Assembly: GCA_024998815.1 (NCBI GenBank)
Contig: JACEUQ010000002.1
Coordinates: 1,316,501 to 1,380,500 of the forward strand
Direction: 5' to 3'
DNA from: Opitutus sp.
GTDB taxonomy: Bacteria; Verrucomicrobiota; Verrucomicrobiia; Opitutales; Opitutaceae
DNA length: 64,000 bases
This document shows, one piece after another, positions 52,820 to 61,558 of the stretch. How positions within the stretch are numbered: position 1 is the first letter of the stretch; each line of letters opens with the position of its first letter. A program made the translations under genes and the position numbers. Under the pieces are notes generated by a model. That model worked only from the letters and a program-made list of their open reading frames with translations, was not told the origin of the DNA and did no database searches.

Positions 52820-53299
52820 CAATCGCGCGGCGCGGCCAAGAGACGCTTCGAACTGCAATAAAGCCGAACGGAAGGGCGGCCAGCAGCTCAAGTGGCCACA
52901 TTTTCAGATAAAGATAAAACCAAAGGGATATCATGTTCATTTTTTGCCGAACTTTAATGCTCATCGATGAACGCGCTTGGCGCGGTTCATGCGGCTCGAA
53001 GCATGAACCGTGACAAGCGTGGTTATTCGCTGTAGCGCCTGGTTCGGCTGCATTGGATTCTGATTTATTGCGTGAAGTATAGGTGAAGCCTACTTGGTTT
53101 TCGGTTCTGAGTTCCGAATATTTACTTCAAACACCTATATGGAATCATAATCGAGTCCTTATACTCTCAAGTAACCAAACCGAGTCTTTAACGCAAAGTC
53201 GCAGAGGCGCAAAGAAAGTACTCTCTCAAAACGAGTTATCTCATACTTCGCGCCTTAGCGTCCTTGCGTTAAAAGGCCTGAATAGCTGTGTAATGGGTA
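52820..53299. other. 480-base gap between IS21 and the small membrane-protein gene
   Basis: Contains a short hairpin at 52992-53014 (CGGTTCATGC with GCATGAACCG) and, at 53188-53276, an octamer-phased inverted repeat (ACGCAAAG words on the left; CTTGCGTT on the right) of the family at 23327. Base composition is lower in GC than the surrounding DNA. No gene is supported. Confidence 0.7.
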
Positions 53300-53551
53300 T
53301 CACTCACCATACATTCCGTTTACTTTGGCAAACAAAGCAGTACCAATACCAACAACACCGAAGGAAGAAACTAAGCGCCAGAGTGCGTCTTGCTTGGCAA
53401 AATCCCAGATAGCCAAAATACAAACAACAACGCTTGCCACGATACAGAACGAAATAATAATGAATGAAATTGATTTAATGACTTGTGGCGGAAAATAGCC
53501 GCGCGGTTTTTTTGTCGTAACTTCGATTTCTGGATTATTAGTGTCGTTCAT
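53300..53551 (-). CDS. Small membrane protein of unknown function
   Basis: Start ATG 53551 (MNDTNNPEIEV) gives 83 residues with two hydrophobic helices (SISFIIISFCIVASVVVCIL and VSSFGVVGIGTALFA). The frame is open upstream to 53794, which would add 81 residues including one more hydrophobic stretch (MLIFTIIGFSFLLYFVF); which start is used cannot be decided. AT-rich compared with neighbours. Not a recognised family. Confidence 0.5.
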   Translation of the reverse strand: MNDTNNPEIEVTTKKPRGYFPPQVIKSISFIIISFCIVASVVVCILAIWDFAKQDALWRLVSSFGVVGIGTALFAKVNGMYGE

Positions 53552-54042
53552 GGTTTTCGGTGATATTGGATTTTTTGATGCGAAGACAAAATATAAAAGG
53601 AATGAAAATCCTATTATCGTAAAGATTAACATTTGATTGAAAATTGATGGGTGTTCCTGCCGCCTACAAGGATGCCGGTCGTATTCAGGGAGGATCGTTT
53701 GGTTGTTCGCATATGTGGGATAATCAACCGGTGGTGTTGCAGTTGGGTTAAGTGTATATAGTTTATAAATTAGAGCGCTCTGCGGGTTCTTCACGGAATG
53801 CTGTGGGTAGGTTCAGGCAAAATACATCGGATGCTATTAATGGATAATAAGTTAATCGATAAATTACCAGCGCGATGGGCATTTCACCGGATTCTCGCTT
53901 AATTACCTACTTAAAAGCGGTTTGGGGTATTTACGATTGGATTTACCCACAGCAAAACGGGAAGAACCGCTCTGCGGCGTAACAGGTGCCGGGTAGTCAC
54001 CTAAACCGCATCAAATTCGGTTCTTTATAAGTAAAAATACAA

Positions 54043-55044
54043 CTAATCCACGGTAATACTGCTGGTTTTTTCCAAGAAAAACTGTCGTACCTTTACCCGA
54101 TTGGTGGGTGTCATTCCTTGCCAAATGTTAACCAAGGTGCCTTCAGGAATTCCTCGCTTGAACGGCGAAGTGTCCGGTAAGTCACTGGTTGAAAACGGCG
54201 AGGTGTTGCTGATCCCAACGTTTCCCGTTTCATCAATGAATGTATTGCCACTTTTGGACGGCAGCTCAACCCAGAGTTTCTGGCCGGCGGTATTGGTATT
54301 GTTGACGATCAACTGGTACTTAGACTGAATCACTCGTACCACGACCAAGCGCGATGCGTTGGTACGGCCACGGTTCATTTCATTCCAGAGGTCGCGGTTG
54401 GTTGTATTTAGGTTCCATTTATTATTTGGAATCTCGACTTTGGGGTTTTCCCAGGTGGTCGACCAAAAGGAATCAAAAAGGTCACCGTCGGTCACAAGGC
54501 CAGCAGGCATGGGAAATGTCAGATCGAGGTGCGAAGGAACCATCAATGAGACCACCAGATAGCGTTGCTTGAAGGGTTCATTCGTTTCACCAACCAGGAT
54601 CAAGCGCTTGGTGCGGCGTTTGTTAAAAAACAGATCCGAAATGCCCCCGTGGCTTTGGTGATTTAACTCGTCGGTGTCAGCGGGAGCGCGATCGCGGATG
54701 CGCGCCAATTTGAGGAGGGGGTCTTCTTGGTTTTGGTTCTTTTCCCATTTTTTCTTCTTAAGGTCGCCAAATGTGTGCTCCTTCTTTGCTCCTGCGATAC
54801 CGTAACCGCCGTTGAATTGAGCGATGTTGTAATCGGGATCAGGTATACTCCACGACGTGCGGATCTCGTTGGCCAGCGCTTCGCAGGCGGCCCGCTCTTC
54901 GTCGAGGTCACGGCTTTCGATCAAGGCCATGATGCTCGGTGCCGTCACCGAGAGTAAAATCCCCGCAATGGTGAGAGTACCCATCATGGAGATGAGCATG
55001 AAGCCAAAGGGGCGGCGGCGGGAAAACTGCTTCCGGGGTTTCAT
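54043..55044 (-). CDS. Type II secretion pseudopilin lacking Glu5, GspK-like position
   Basis: Start ATG 55044 gives 333 residues. The N-terminus is a prepilin leader with basic residues, then RRPFGFMLISMMGTLTIAG, i.e. Gly-Phe cleavage site and hydrophobic helix, but position +5 is Ser instead of the usual Glu. Absence of Glu5 and large size are features of GspK, the tip pseudopilin, although the rest (GGYGIAGAKKEHTF, VELPSKSGNTFIDETGNVG) shows no clear GspK match. Last gene of the secretion operon, 14 bases after gspF. Confidence 0.78.
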   Translation of the reverse strand: MKPRKQFSRRRPFGFMLISMMGTLTIAGILLSVTAPSIMALIESRDLDEERAACEALANEIRTSWSIPDPDYNIAQFNGGYGIAGAKKEHTFGDLKKKKWEKNQNQEDPLLKLARIRDRAPADTDELNHQSHGGISDLFFNKRRTKRLILVGETNEPFKQRYLVVSLMVPSHLDLTFPMPAGLVTDGDLFDSFWSTTWENPKVEIPNNKWNLNTTNRDLWNEMNRGRTNASRLVVVRVIQSKYQLIVNNTNTAGQKLWVELPSKSGNTFIDETGNVGISNTSPFSTSDLPDTSPFKRGIPEGTLVNIWQGMTPTNRVKVRQFFLEKTSSITVD

Positions 55045-55058
55045 GGGGGGGGGCGGGC

Positions 55059-56267
55059 CTAGCGGGCAGAACTCTGCGCATTGATCAGCGCGATAATGGG
55101 CAGGATGATCGAGAGTGCGGCCAAGAGGACGAAGCCGCCCAGCAACACCACCATGAGCGGCTCGATCGCCGCCACCATGATAGCGATGCGATTTTTTGAC
55201 TCGCGCACGTAGTGGCGGGCCAGTTTTTCGAAAACGCCAGCCAGGTCGTCGGCTCCCATCGCTACGCCGGTACGAAACTCCTCGGGAAAGGTTTTTTCCG
55301 CGAGGAAGGCGTCGGCGATAAGGTTGTTGTTGAGGATGCTCAGGCGCACGCGCGCCACGGCGCGTTCGTAGCCGGGATGACCGACCACCGCGCCGGTCAT
55401 TTCCAAGGTTTCTACGGTTTTGATGCCAGAGCGGGCCAGTGTTGCATACGTCTCGCAGAAACGTGCCAGCGCGCTGGCACTGAGCGCCGGGCCGACCACC
55501 GGCAGCTTGGCGCCGAGCTCGAAGAGCCACAACCTCACGCGCGCGATCTGCATGAGTTGCCAGGCCGCTATCGGCAGCCCGATCACGCCGCCGACGCACA
55601 GCCAGGGGTTCCCCACAACAAAATCCGAAATGCCGAAAAACACTTGGGATAACAGCGAGAGGTCTTCCATAGGGATCATCTCGGTGATGAACTTCTTAAA
55701 CTTGGGCAGCGTATTGCCGAAGATCACTGCCGCTGCGACCACAAAGGCTACCATGCTTACGCCTGGCATCAGGAGTGCCTTTTTCACATCTCCCTGCAGC
55801 TCTGCAAGCCGGTGGTAGTAGGCCGTCACCCGCTGTAACCCCAGCCGCAAGTCACCCTGTTGTTCGTGGTTTCGCAGGATGTAGATCATCGACGGGGAAA
55901 ACACCCGGGGGAACCGGGCGAAGGCCTCTGATATCTTGCCGTTGCGCTCCACTTCACGTGTGGCGCTACCGAGGAACTTGCGCAACTGGGGGTTGCTGGT
56001 GCGGCTAAACGCCGAACGCAGCGATACATCGACCTTGGCGCCTACCTCGAGCATCAGGGTGAGGCCTTCCAGGCAGATGAGCAGGGATTTAATGTTGATC
56101 TTAAGTCGTTTGTCGGCGCGGTCGTCCGCACCGGCGTAGACGAGTTCGATTAACATGCCGCCCTTGCCTTCGATTTTCTCGATGGCCGATACCTCGTCCT
56201 CCGCCTCGATGAGCTGGCGGCGCTCGAAACCCAAGTGGCTGACATAGTGCGCTTTGAAGGTGATCAT
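55059..56267 (-). CDS. gspF: Type II secretion / type IV pilus inner-membrane platform protein
   Basis: A 402-residue GspF/PilC protein. Two T2SSF domains: the first at about 65-190 (LEVGAKVDVSLRSAF; RVFSPSMIYILRNHEQQGDL) and the second at about 265-395 (ARFCETYATLARSGIKTVETL; GADDLAGVFEKLARHYVRE), each with hydrophobic helices; last segment EPLMVVLLGGFVLLAALSII is typical of the family. It organises the pseudopilins at the membrane with the GspE ATPase encoded upstream. Confidence 0.92.
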   Translation of the reverse strand: MITFKAHYVSHLGFERRQLIEAEDEVSAIEKIEGKGGMLIELVYAGADDRADKRLKINIKSLLICLEGLTLMLEVGAKVDVSLRSAFSRTSNPQLRKFLGSATREVERNGKISEAFARFPRVFSPSMIYILRNHEQQGDLRLGLQRVTAYYHRLAELQGDVKKALLMPGVSMVAFVVAAAVIFGNTLPKFKKFITEMIPMEDLSLLSQVFFGISDFVVGNPWLCVGGVIGLPIAAWQLMQIARVRLWLFELGAKLPVVGPALSASALARFCETYATLARSGIKTVETLEMTGAVVGHPGYERAVARVRLSILNNNLIADAFLAEKTFPEEFRTGVAMGADDLAGVFEKLARHYVRESKNRIAIMVAAIEPLMVVLLGGFVLLAALSIILPIIALINAQSSAR

Positions 56268-56280
56268 GACGAGTGGGTGT

Positions 56281-56919
56281 TCACTTGCGGACGGTACGCA
56301 CGGTCACGGGGCGACCTTCCGGCACGGCCAGTTTGAAGGGGCCGTATTGCAGCACGACCTCGCTGGAGCGAATCATCACGATGGCGAACGGCTCGAACTC
56401 CGTGCCGCCGACTTGCACGAACTGGCCGTTGATCAAGGCATGCGCTTCATTGGCGATCAGCACCGACTGCAACTCGAAGGTGCGCAGCTCATAGGTGAGC
56501 TCGGGCTCGATGCGCACCTCCCACGGATTGACCCGCATGGCCTCCGTCAGCACAAACGGGAGTTCGCACGTCACCGTGCCGCCAGCATCGGGCACGAGGG
56601 TTCCAGGAGGGCGGGGTTGCTCCTGCCAGAGGGGAGGCGCTAGGGGCGCTGTCGATGGCAGTGACTGCACCTCGGTGCGCGCCAAAGGGGGTAGGTTAAC
56701 GAAATCCAACAGTTTGGCTGCCGGCGTCGGCGGGGCTGCGGGGACAGCCGTCCGGCTGCTCTTATCGAGAATATCTTTCACCGCATGGACAAGGTCGTGT
56801 TCATCGGAGGCGACTGCGCACGGCGTGCCCATTGTCTGGAAAAACGCAGCTATCGCTAGCCAAGTCGCTCGTTGACTTGAAATAAACCGCAGCGGGGATG
56901 CTGTCTGGACCGATTTCAA
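56281..56919 (-). CDS. PilP/GspB-like periplasmic protein of the secretion operon
   Basis: A 212-residue protein with an N-terminal hydrophobic segment (about 13-30), a Pro/Ala-rich middle and a C-terminal beta domain: LQSVLIANEAHALINGQFVQ then FAIVMIRSSEVVLQYG. The ANEAHALINGxFVxVG pattern is similar to the C-terminal domain of PilP/GspB/GspC proteins that contact the secretin. Position next to PilO- and PilN-like genes supports this; family membership is inferred. Confidence 0.65.
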   Translation of the reverse strand: MKSVQTASPLRFISSQRATWLAIAAFFQTMGTPCAVASDEHDLVHAVKDILDKSSRTAVPAAPPTPAAKLLDFVNLPPLARTEVQSLPSTAPLAPPLWQEQPRPPGTLVPDAGGTVTCELPFVLTEAMRVNPWEVRIEPELTYELRTFELQSVLIANEAHALINGQFVQVGGTEFEPFAIVMIRSSEVVLQYGPFKLAVPEGRPVTVRTVRK

Positions 56920-56924
56920 TGGGC

Positions 56925-57473
56925 TTACTTGCGTGAGGCGGCGGGAGCAACTGCGGCCGGTGCGGGAGCCTGCCGGGCGGGAGCATCCTGGATCGTCTCT
57001 TGGGTTTTCTTCAGATCGACAACTACCAGGTCGATGATCTGGCGGAGCTGGCCCAGCTTGAGGCGCGCCTCCTCACTTTGCACACTGAGCGTACCGATCT
57101 GGGTCTGTAGGCGGAGGATTTCGTTGAGGGAAATCGCCTTCTGCTGCGTCAGCAGCTCGTTCTCCTGGCGCAGGCGCTGAAGATCGCGCACCTGCTCGAA
57201 GCGAGCTTTGAGTTCCACCGATTTGACCGCGTCGTTGCTGATGATCGCGGCGAAGGGCGGGTTGCCCCGACGCATGAGCACATCTTCAGCGGCGGCTCGC
57301 ACCGCCGCGCGCGTTTCCGCATCGGCCTCGGATAGATCGAGCTCCGTTTCGCTCCGGGTGCGGGTGGCCCCGGACGAAAGCGGCTCGACCGCAGCGAGTC
57401 CGGTGGTTTGCGCAGGCAGGCCGGTCACACCAAGCAGAAAAAAAATAACAGGTAAACTAAATGAGGATTTCAC
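56925..57473 (-). CDS. Exported coiled-coil protein
   Basis: A 182-residue protein with a signal peptide (SLPVIFFLLGVTGLPAQ), a charged stretch with many acidic residues (ELDLSEADAETRAAVRAAAE) and a coiled coil at about 95-160 (RLRQENELLTQQKAISLNEI). Unknown function, presumably a periplasmic part of the secretion apparatus. Start overlaps the preceding gene's stop by four bases. Confidence 0.65.
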   Translation of the reverse strand: MKSSFSLPVIFFLLGVTGLPAQTTGLAAVEPLSSGATRTRSETELDLSEADAETRAAVRAAAEDVLMRRGNPPFAAIISNDAVKSVELKARFEQVRDLQRLRQENELLTQQKAISLNEILRLQTQIGTLSVQSEEARLKLGQLRQIIDLVVVDLKKTQETIQDAPARQAPAPAAVAPAASRK

Positions 57474-58024
57474 GGTGTTCGATCAGTGGTTGAGGTTGAA
57501 AAGTCTTGGCCGAAACGGACCCGAAGTTCATCGAAACTTCGTTCCGGATAGGCCTCGTCGGTCTTGAGGCGCACGGCAACTACCCCGCAGCCGGGGCGCA
57601 CCGCCTCCAGGCGTTCGAGCGCGGTCACGATATCCGGCCAGGCGGCCACCGGCAGGAAGGCTCCCCGCAGCTCCAGCAGGCTTTCGCCGCGCCCCTCAGG
57701 GAGCTTGGCGGCGGAGCTTGCCGGCTCCACTTTCCAGGCCGCACCCAGCGCGGTCCTCACTGCGTCAGTTACCTCCACTTTGACCCGCTGCGCGTTGAGC
57801 GCGCCCAGCTCCTTGCCGCGTTTTTCAATCTGGCGGGCGTCGATGCCCTGGCTCACCTGGGCCAGCTCGCCTTGCAGGTTGTTGATCTCCTGCGCCCAGC
57901 GTTGCTGCTCCTGCTCCAAGGTGGTGCGCAGGTGCAGCCCGTACCAGCCCAAGCCAGCCGCCGCCAGCCCGCCTGCCACCATCAAGGCCAGTTTCCAAGG
58001 CGTATAGGTGACCGCTTCGCTCAC
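57470..58024 (-). CDS. PilO/GspM-like membrane protein
   Basis: A 184-residue bitopic protein: short cytoplasmic N-terminus, one membrane helix (LALMVAGGLAAAGLGWYGL, residues 12-30), a coiled coil (about 32-75) and a periplasmic domain. This is the architecture of PilO/GspM, which pairs with PilN/GspL. The four-base overlap with the PilM/N-like gene supports the pairing. Sequence similarity itself is weak. Confidence 0.65.
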   Translation of the reverse strand: MSEAVTYTPWKLALMVAGGLAAAGLGWYGLHLRTTLEQEQQRWAQEINNLQGELAQVSQGIDARQIEKRGKELGALNAQRVKVEVTDAVRTALGAAWKVEPASSAAKLPEGRGESLLELRGAFLPVAAWPDIVTALERLEAVRPGCGVVAVRLKTDEAYPERSFDELRVRFGQDFSTSTTDRTP

Positions 58025-59478
58025 GTTTTTTTCCTTTCGACGAGACTGGCGGAAAAGGGGAGGCGATCACCCCGGCGGGTTTTTGGCTCGGCCACGGGGG
58101 CCCCTGAGGGTTGGGGCGCTGATGCAGCGGAAGGCGGCGGCGCGGGCAGGTCGAGTTGCACATCGTGCAACGCGAGCGCCTCTAGGCTGGTCTTGAGTTG
58201 CCTGGGCGACCCGTTGCTGCCGACTTGCAGGCACGTGCCCCGCACCTCCCCGTCCGCCGTCACGTCCAACTGCGTTAAGGTGAACTCCAGCGGCAGCTTT
58301 TGGCCAAGGTTTTTTAAAAGCGCGATGGCAAGTCGATGCGATGACACAAAGCGGTCCGCCAGCGCCAGGTTCGACTCGATCCGCTTCGATTTTTCGCCGA
58401 GCTGGCGAAAGTTAGCGATCTCCTCGTTGAGGCGGTTGAGTTCGGTTTGCGACTGCGTGTTGAGCAGGGTGATCGCGCCCAGGGTGCTCCACACCAGCCA
58501 GCCCGCCGCCAGGCAGGCCACCACGCTTGCGCCCGCCACTGGGGCGAACAGATCGTCCACATTGAAGGCACGGGGGAATCCGGCCATAAGATTGGCCGGA
58601 TCGGCGGGCCCCTGTTTCCACACCTGGGTGGCAAAGGTCGGCCAACTCATGAAGCTCGCTTGGGTCGTCACCTGCTTCACCCCCATCGGCTCCGGGATCA
58701 TGCGCTTCCAGAAATTGACCAGGCCATCGAGCTCCGGGTAGGGCTCGGCCCAAGTGGGCAGCAAGGCGATGTCGGCCGGGGTGCCCACAATGAGCCAAGA
58801 CGGAGCCTGGGAGGGTACCGAGGAGCTGTTGGCCACCAAGTCTTGGTACAGGCTGGTCAAGTTTTGGGGCAAGCTCACGTCGTAGCCCCGATAACTGGAG
58901 GCGATCCCGGCTTGGCTGCGACCAGGGCAGAACCCGATGTAGTCGGCGGTGACGAAGAGCAGATGATCGAGCGGGCTGGCAATGAGCCGGGCCGCGATCG
59001 CTGGAGCCGGCCAAGCGGCGCGCAGCCGCACACCACAGCCTTCGACTTTTGCCAAAAAGGGCTTGAACGTCGGCACCGACTCCAGGTGTAGCCAACTCTC
59101 CACCTTTTTGGCACCTTGTTTGCGATGTTCCAAGCCCCAGGCGGGACCTTCTTCCAGTGAGGGAAAGTCCCTCCGGATGGCGCTAAGACGCACGAAATTG
59201 CGCCGCGACACCCGGGGCGGGACCTTGACTTGTTCATGCCCCATTCCATCCGGCTCCCAGATCGTCACCACGGCTTTGCCCGCCCACCCATCGAGGAGAT
59301 GCTCATCGAGCGTCTCCGGCACCGGTTGATCGGCAGCGCGCGGTCGCGCGGCCTCGGTGCCTTCGAACTCCAGCCGCGACAAGCCCTCCGCAACCACGGC
59401 GTAGAGATGACGGCCGAATTTCAGCAGGACCGGAGGAGGTGTCGGGTTTTTAGCCACGGTTTTTAAGGCGCGAGCCAA
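58021..59478 (-). CDS. PilM/PilN- or GspL-like assembly protein
   Basis: A 485-residue protein. The N-terminal 290 residues look like a cytoplasmic actin-like domain of the PilM/GspL type (weak: LLFVTADYIGFC, SWLIVGTPADIALLP). A membrane helix is at about 318-338 (GASVVACLAAGWLVWSTLGA), followed by a coiled coil (NRLNEEIANFRQLGEKSKRI) and a small periplasmic ferredoxin-like region (LPLEFTLTQLDVTADGEV), as in PilN. So a GspL-like fused PilM-PilN arrangement. Adjacent to the PilO-like gene. Confidence 0.68.
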   Translation of the reverse strand: MARALKTVAKNPTPPPVLLKFGRHLYAVVAEGLSRLEFEGTEAARPRAADQPVPETLDEHLLDGWAGKAVVTIWEPDGMGHEQVKVPPRVSRRNFVRLSAIRRDFPSLEEGPAWGLEHRKQGAKKVESWLHLESVPTFKPFLAKVEGCGVRLRAAWPAPAIAARLIASPLDHLLFVTADYIGFCPGRSQAGIASSYRGYDVSLPQNLTSLYQDLVANSSSVPSQAPSWLIVGTPADIALLPTWAEPYPELDGLVNFWKRMIPEPMGVKQVTTQASFMSWPTFATQVWKQGPADPANLMAGFPRAFNVDDLFAPVAGASVVACLAAGWLVWSTLGAITLLNTQSQTELNRLNEEIANFRQLGEKSKRIESNLALADRFVSSHRLAIALLKNLGQKLPLEFTLTQLDVTADGEVRGTCLQVGSNGSPRQLKTSLEALALHDVQLDLPAPPPSAASAPQPSGAPVAEPKTRRGDRLPFSASLVERKKT

Positions 59479-59481
59479 CGC

Positions 59482-60300
59482 TTAGAAGTTCGCGAGGTAG
59501 ACATACACGGTTGTCGTCACGGCGTTACCTCGATAAATCACCGGACCCAAGGTTTGATTTTGATTATTAAACGCTCGGCCGTTCATCAGTGAAGGTGAAT
59601 TTAGTTTTCGCGCTAAATCATAGGCAACTGTTAAGGGAACTCCTTCTAAAATCAGGAAAGCACATCGACCGGCTGGTAGCAAGTTCACCCCATCAAGCCG
59701 AAAGTTGATCCCACCAGCGGTGTTGACTGTTGTAGCGAGGTTGAATTCTGCTGCCGTGACGTTCGCACATTCTATGCGACTGCTGTCGCCGAAACCGTCC
59801 GTTTTAGTGTAGTTTCCGGCGGGGAGAATATCTACTTTATATTCTCCTGTTGCGACATCGTAACGCACAGGTGGCCTCACTCGGGTTTTCTCAATAGTTA
59901 TTCCTAACGGACTTCGATAATAATCGTCCATACGCCTATCTTCATTTTTCATGCTCATAAACACGTTATCTAAACCTAAAAGGGCGTTTAAGTTACTTAG
60001 TCTTGCAGCATTATTGGCCCCACCCAAACGCCCATCTAAAAGTCCGTTTGATACTTGATTCATGTTGGTTATCCCCTCGGTCAGTGGCAAAGTGCCGCCC
60101 AGTTTAGACGCTGCATCGCCTGCAATATTGGACAAATTCCTGATATCTGCCGCCGCTGAATTTATCCGAGCGTTGGACAAAGCCTTGGAGGTTAATGGTA
60201 CAAAGACCCCAACCAAGAGGGCGATGATCGTCACCACCACCAAGATTTCGATGAGCGTAAAGGCATGCTTTTTTTTGTTTCTAAATTTAGGTGTTTTCAT
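59482..60300 (-). CDS. Pseudopilin paralogue 4 (Ala at cleavage position)
   Basis: A 272-residue pseudopilin with leader KKKHA then FTLIEILVVVTIIALL. The residue before the cleavage point is Ala rather than Gly. Glu5 is present. It shares the operon's paralogue blocks: LGGTLPLTEG (about 74), a SRIECA segment, INFRLDGVNLLPAGRCAFLI and the C-terminal TVYVYLANF. Less similar to the other three than they are to each other. Immediately upstream of the PilM/N-like gene (three-base gap). Confidence 0.87.
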   Translation of the reverse strand: MKTPKFRNKKKHAFTLIEILVVVTIIALLVGVFVPLTSKALSNARINSAAADIRNLSNIAGDAASKLGGTLPLTEGITNMNQVSNGLLDGRLGGANNAARLSNLNALLGLDNVFMSMKNEDRRMDDYYRSPLGITIEKTRVRPPVRYDVATGEYKVDILPAGNYTKTDGFGDSSRIECANVTAAEFNLATTVNTAGGINFRLDGVNLLPAGRCAFLILEGVPLTVAYDLARKLNSPSLMNGRAFNNQNQTLGPVIYRGNAVTTTVYVYLANF

Positions 60301-60384
60301 GAATTGAGCTTTAATGGGAGGTGATTGATTTGAGTAAAGAACGTTGAAAAATAACTGGTTTTTGGTGTTAAAATACCGCTTACG

Positions 60385-60429
60385 AATTTAAATAAAGTAA
60401 CGAAGGCTTTCTAAGACCGAGGGCCTTCG
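60385..60429 (-). terminator. Possible terminator after pseudopilin paralogue 3
   Basis: On the minus strand a stem (CGAAGGC with GCCTTCG and inner pairs) is followed by TTACTTTATTT, 18 bases after the stop of the gene at 60447. Might attenuate transcription between two pseudopilin genes. Confidence 0.45.
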
Positions 60430-60446
60430 TCGGATAAACGAGTGGC

Positions 60447-61253
60447 TTAGATTACAGCGAGGAAGACGTACACCGTGTTCACACCACCCACGGGCGCGGT
60501 ATAGATCACGCGACCACGGGTTTGAGCCACAGGGACGGAGGGGTCCACATCATCCATCAACGACATGCTGTTTAACTCAATGGCCAGTGAACGGGCGTCG
60601 TTAATAGGCGTTTTGGGGTAGACGACGAAGGCTACCCTGCCGGTGGGCAAGTTGGTGGTGCCGTCGAGCGGGAAGTTGATGCCGGCCACCGGACCGTTCG
60701 CCAAGACGAACGTGGTGTTCACCTTAGCACACTCCATACGGGTGCTGGTGGCTTGGCTTACAGTGGCGGTCCATTTAACAACGTTAACGGGCCTGGTAAC
60801 TGACCAAGTGCCGGTGTTGGAGTCCCACGTGATGCGACCCGAGGTGGCTGGCCAAGGGAGGGTGGTGCCAGGAGCAAATTTTGAGGTGAATAAACCGTCC
60901 AGCACGGGCGGATTCATACTCAGTAACATCTGATCCAAGCGGGCACCACCATTAAAAATGGCCGCGTTTTCAGTTAGATTTCGATCGCCGGCTGTAGCGA
61001 AGTCCGTAGGATGCCAGCCGATATCGTCCGTGGCCCCCTCGGTCAGCGGCAAGGAGGCGCCATTGCGTGCGGCACCTTCGAGGACGGCGGTACGGGCGGA
61101 ATTGATCTCCGCCACGGCGGAGTTGACACGGGCGCGGGACTGCGCTTTGGAAACGGCCGGGATCAGAATGGAGGTGAGGATACCGATGATGACGAGAACC
61201 GTCAGGCTTTCGATCAGCGTGAAAACTCGGGCGTTTTTTTGGTGTGTTTTCAA
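60447..61253 (-). CDS. Pseudopilin paralogue 3 (Val at cleavage position)
   Basis: A 268-residue pseudopilin. The leader reads KNARV then FTLIESLTVLVIIGILTSI: Val replaces the nearly invariant Gly before the cleavage point, so processing by prepilin peptidase is doubtful. Otherwise very like the gene at 61838: NSARTAVLEGAARNGASLPL, ARLDQMLLSMNPPVLDGLFT, RMECAKV, SLMDDVDP and the ending TVYVFLAVI. The similarity extends into the 3' flank, a sign of recent duplication or gene conversion. Confidence 0.88.
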   Translation of the reverse strand: MKTHQKNARVFTLIESLTVLVIIGILTSILIPAVSKAQSRARVNSAVAEINSARTAVLEGAARNGASLPLTEGATDDIGWHPTDFATAGDRNLTENAAIFNGGARLDQMLLSMNPPVLDGLFTSKFAPGTTLPWPATSGRITWDSNTGTWSVTRPVNVVKWTATVSQATSTRMECAKVNTTFVLANGPVAGINFPLDGTTNLPTGRVAFVVYPKTPINDARSLAIELNSMSLMDDVDPSVPVAQTRGRVIYTAPVGGVNTVYVFLAVI

Positions 61254-61310
61254 GTTTAGCGCCCTGGTGGGGAGAAAGTGTAAAAAGGGAAAGGCCGTGT
61301 GGCGGCGCGT

Positions 61311-61364
61311 TTAGACCTGAGCGAAGACTACGTACAGAGCCATAACTGCGCCATGGGGTGCACC
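61311..61364 (-). pseudogene. Remnant of a fifth pseudopilin gene (3' end only)
   Basis: On the minus strand the last 16 codons of a pseudopilin are readable: APHGAVMALYVVFAQV and TAA at 61311-61313. They align with the end of the gene at 62723 (GGVVDVYVFLAQF). The downstream bases GGCGGCGCGTTTAG also match its 3' flank. The upstream side is cut exactly where the CTAG-ended element begins (61365). Confidence 0.78.
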
Positions 61365-61558
61365 CTAGTGGGCTGTAACATTTAAAGTGTCGGATAAAAC
61401 CAACGCAGTTTAGCCGCGAAAGAACGCAAGGAGAGCAAAGAACAAGCACTTTTTTTCTATGCGTTCTTTGCGTTCTTTCGCGGCTAAAAGGGTTTGTTGA
61501 ATGTTGTTGATTCTAAGAAGGCTCAGGATGCGACAAGTTAAATGTTAATGCCTACTAG
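61365..61558. mobile_element. MITE-like element A with CTAG ends
   Basis: About 194 bases, non-coding, with 26-bp imperfect terminal inverted repeats: left begins CTAGTGGGCTGTAACATTT, right end is the complement of CTAGTAGGCATTAACATTT. Inside is a hairpin of ten-base words (CGCGAAAGAA and CGCAAGGAGA; complement GCGTTCTTT at 61466-61480). Shares its right-hand CTAG with element B. Confidence 0.8.

Noticed and set aside
52990-53015. Hairpin resembling an integron attC site
   Set aside because: The short stem lacks the conserved R and L box pairs, and no integrase or cassette array is present.
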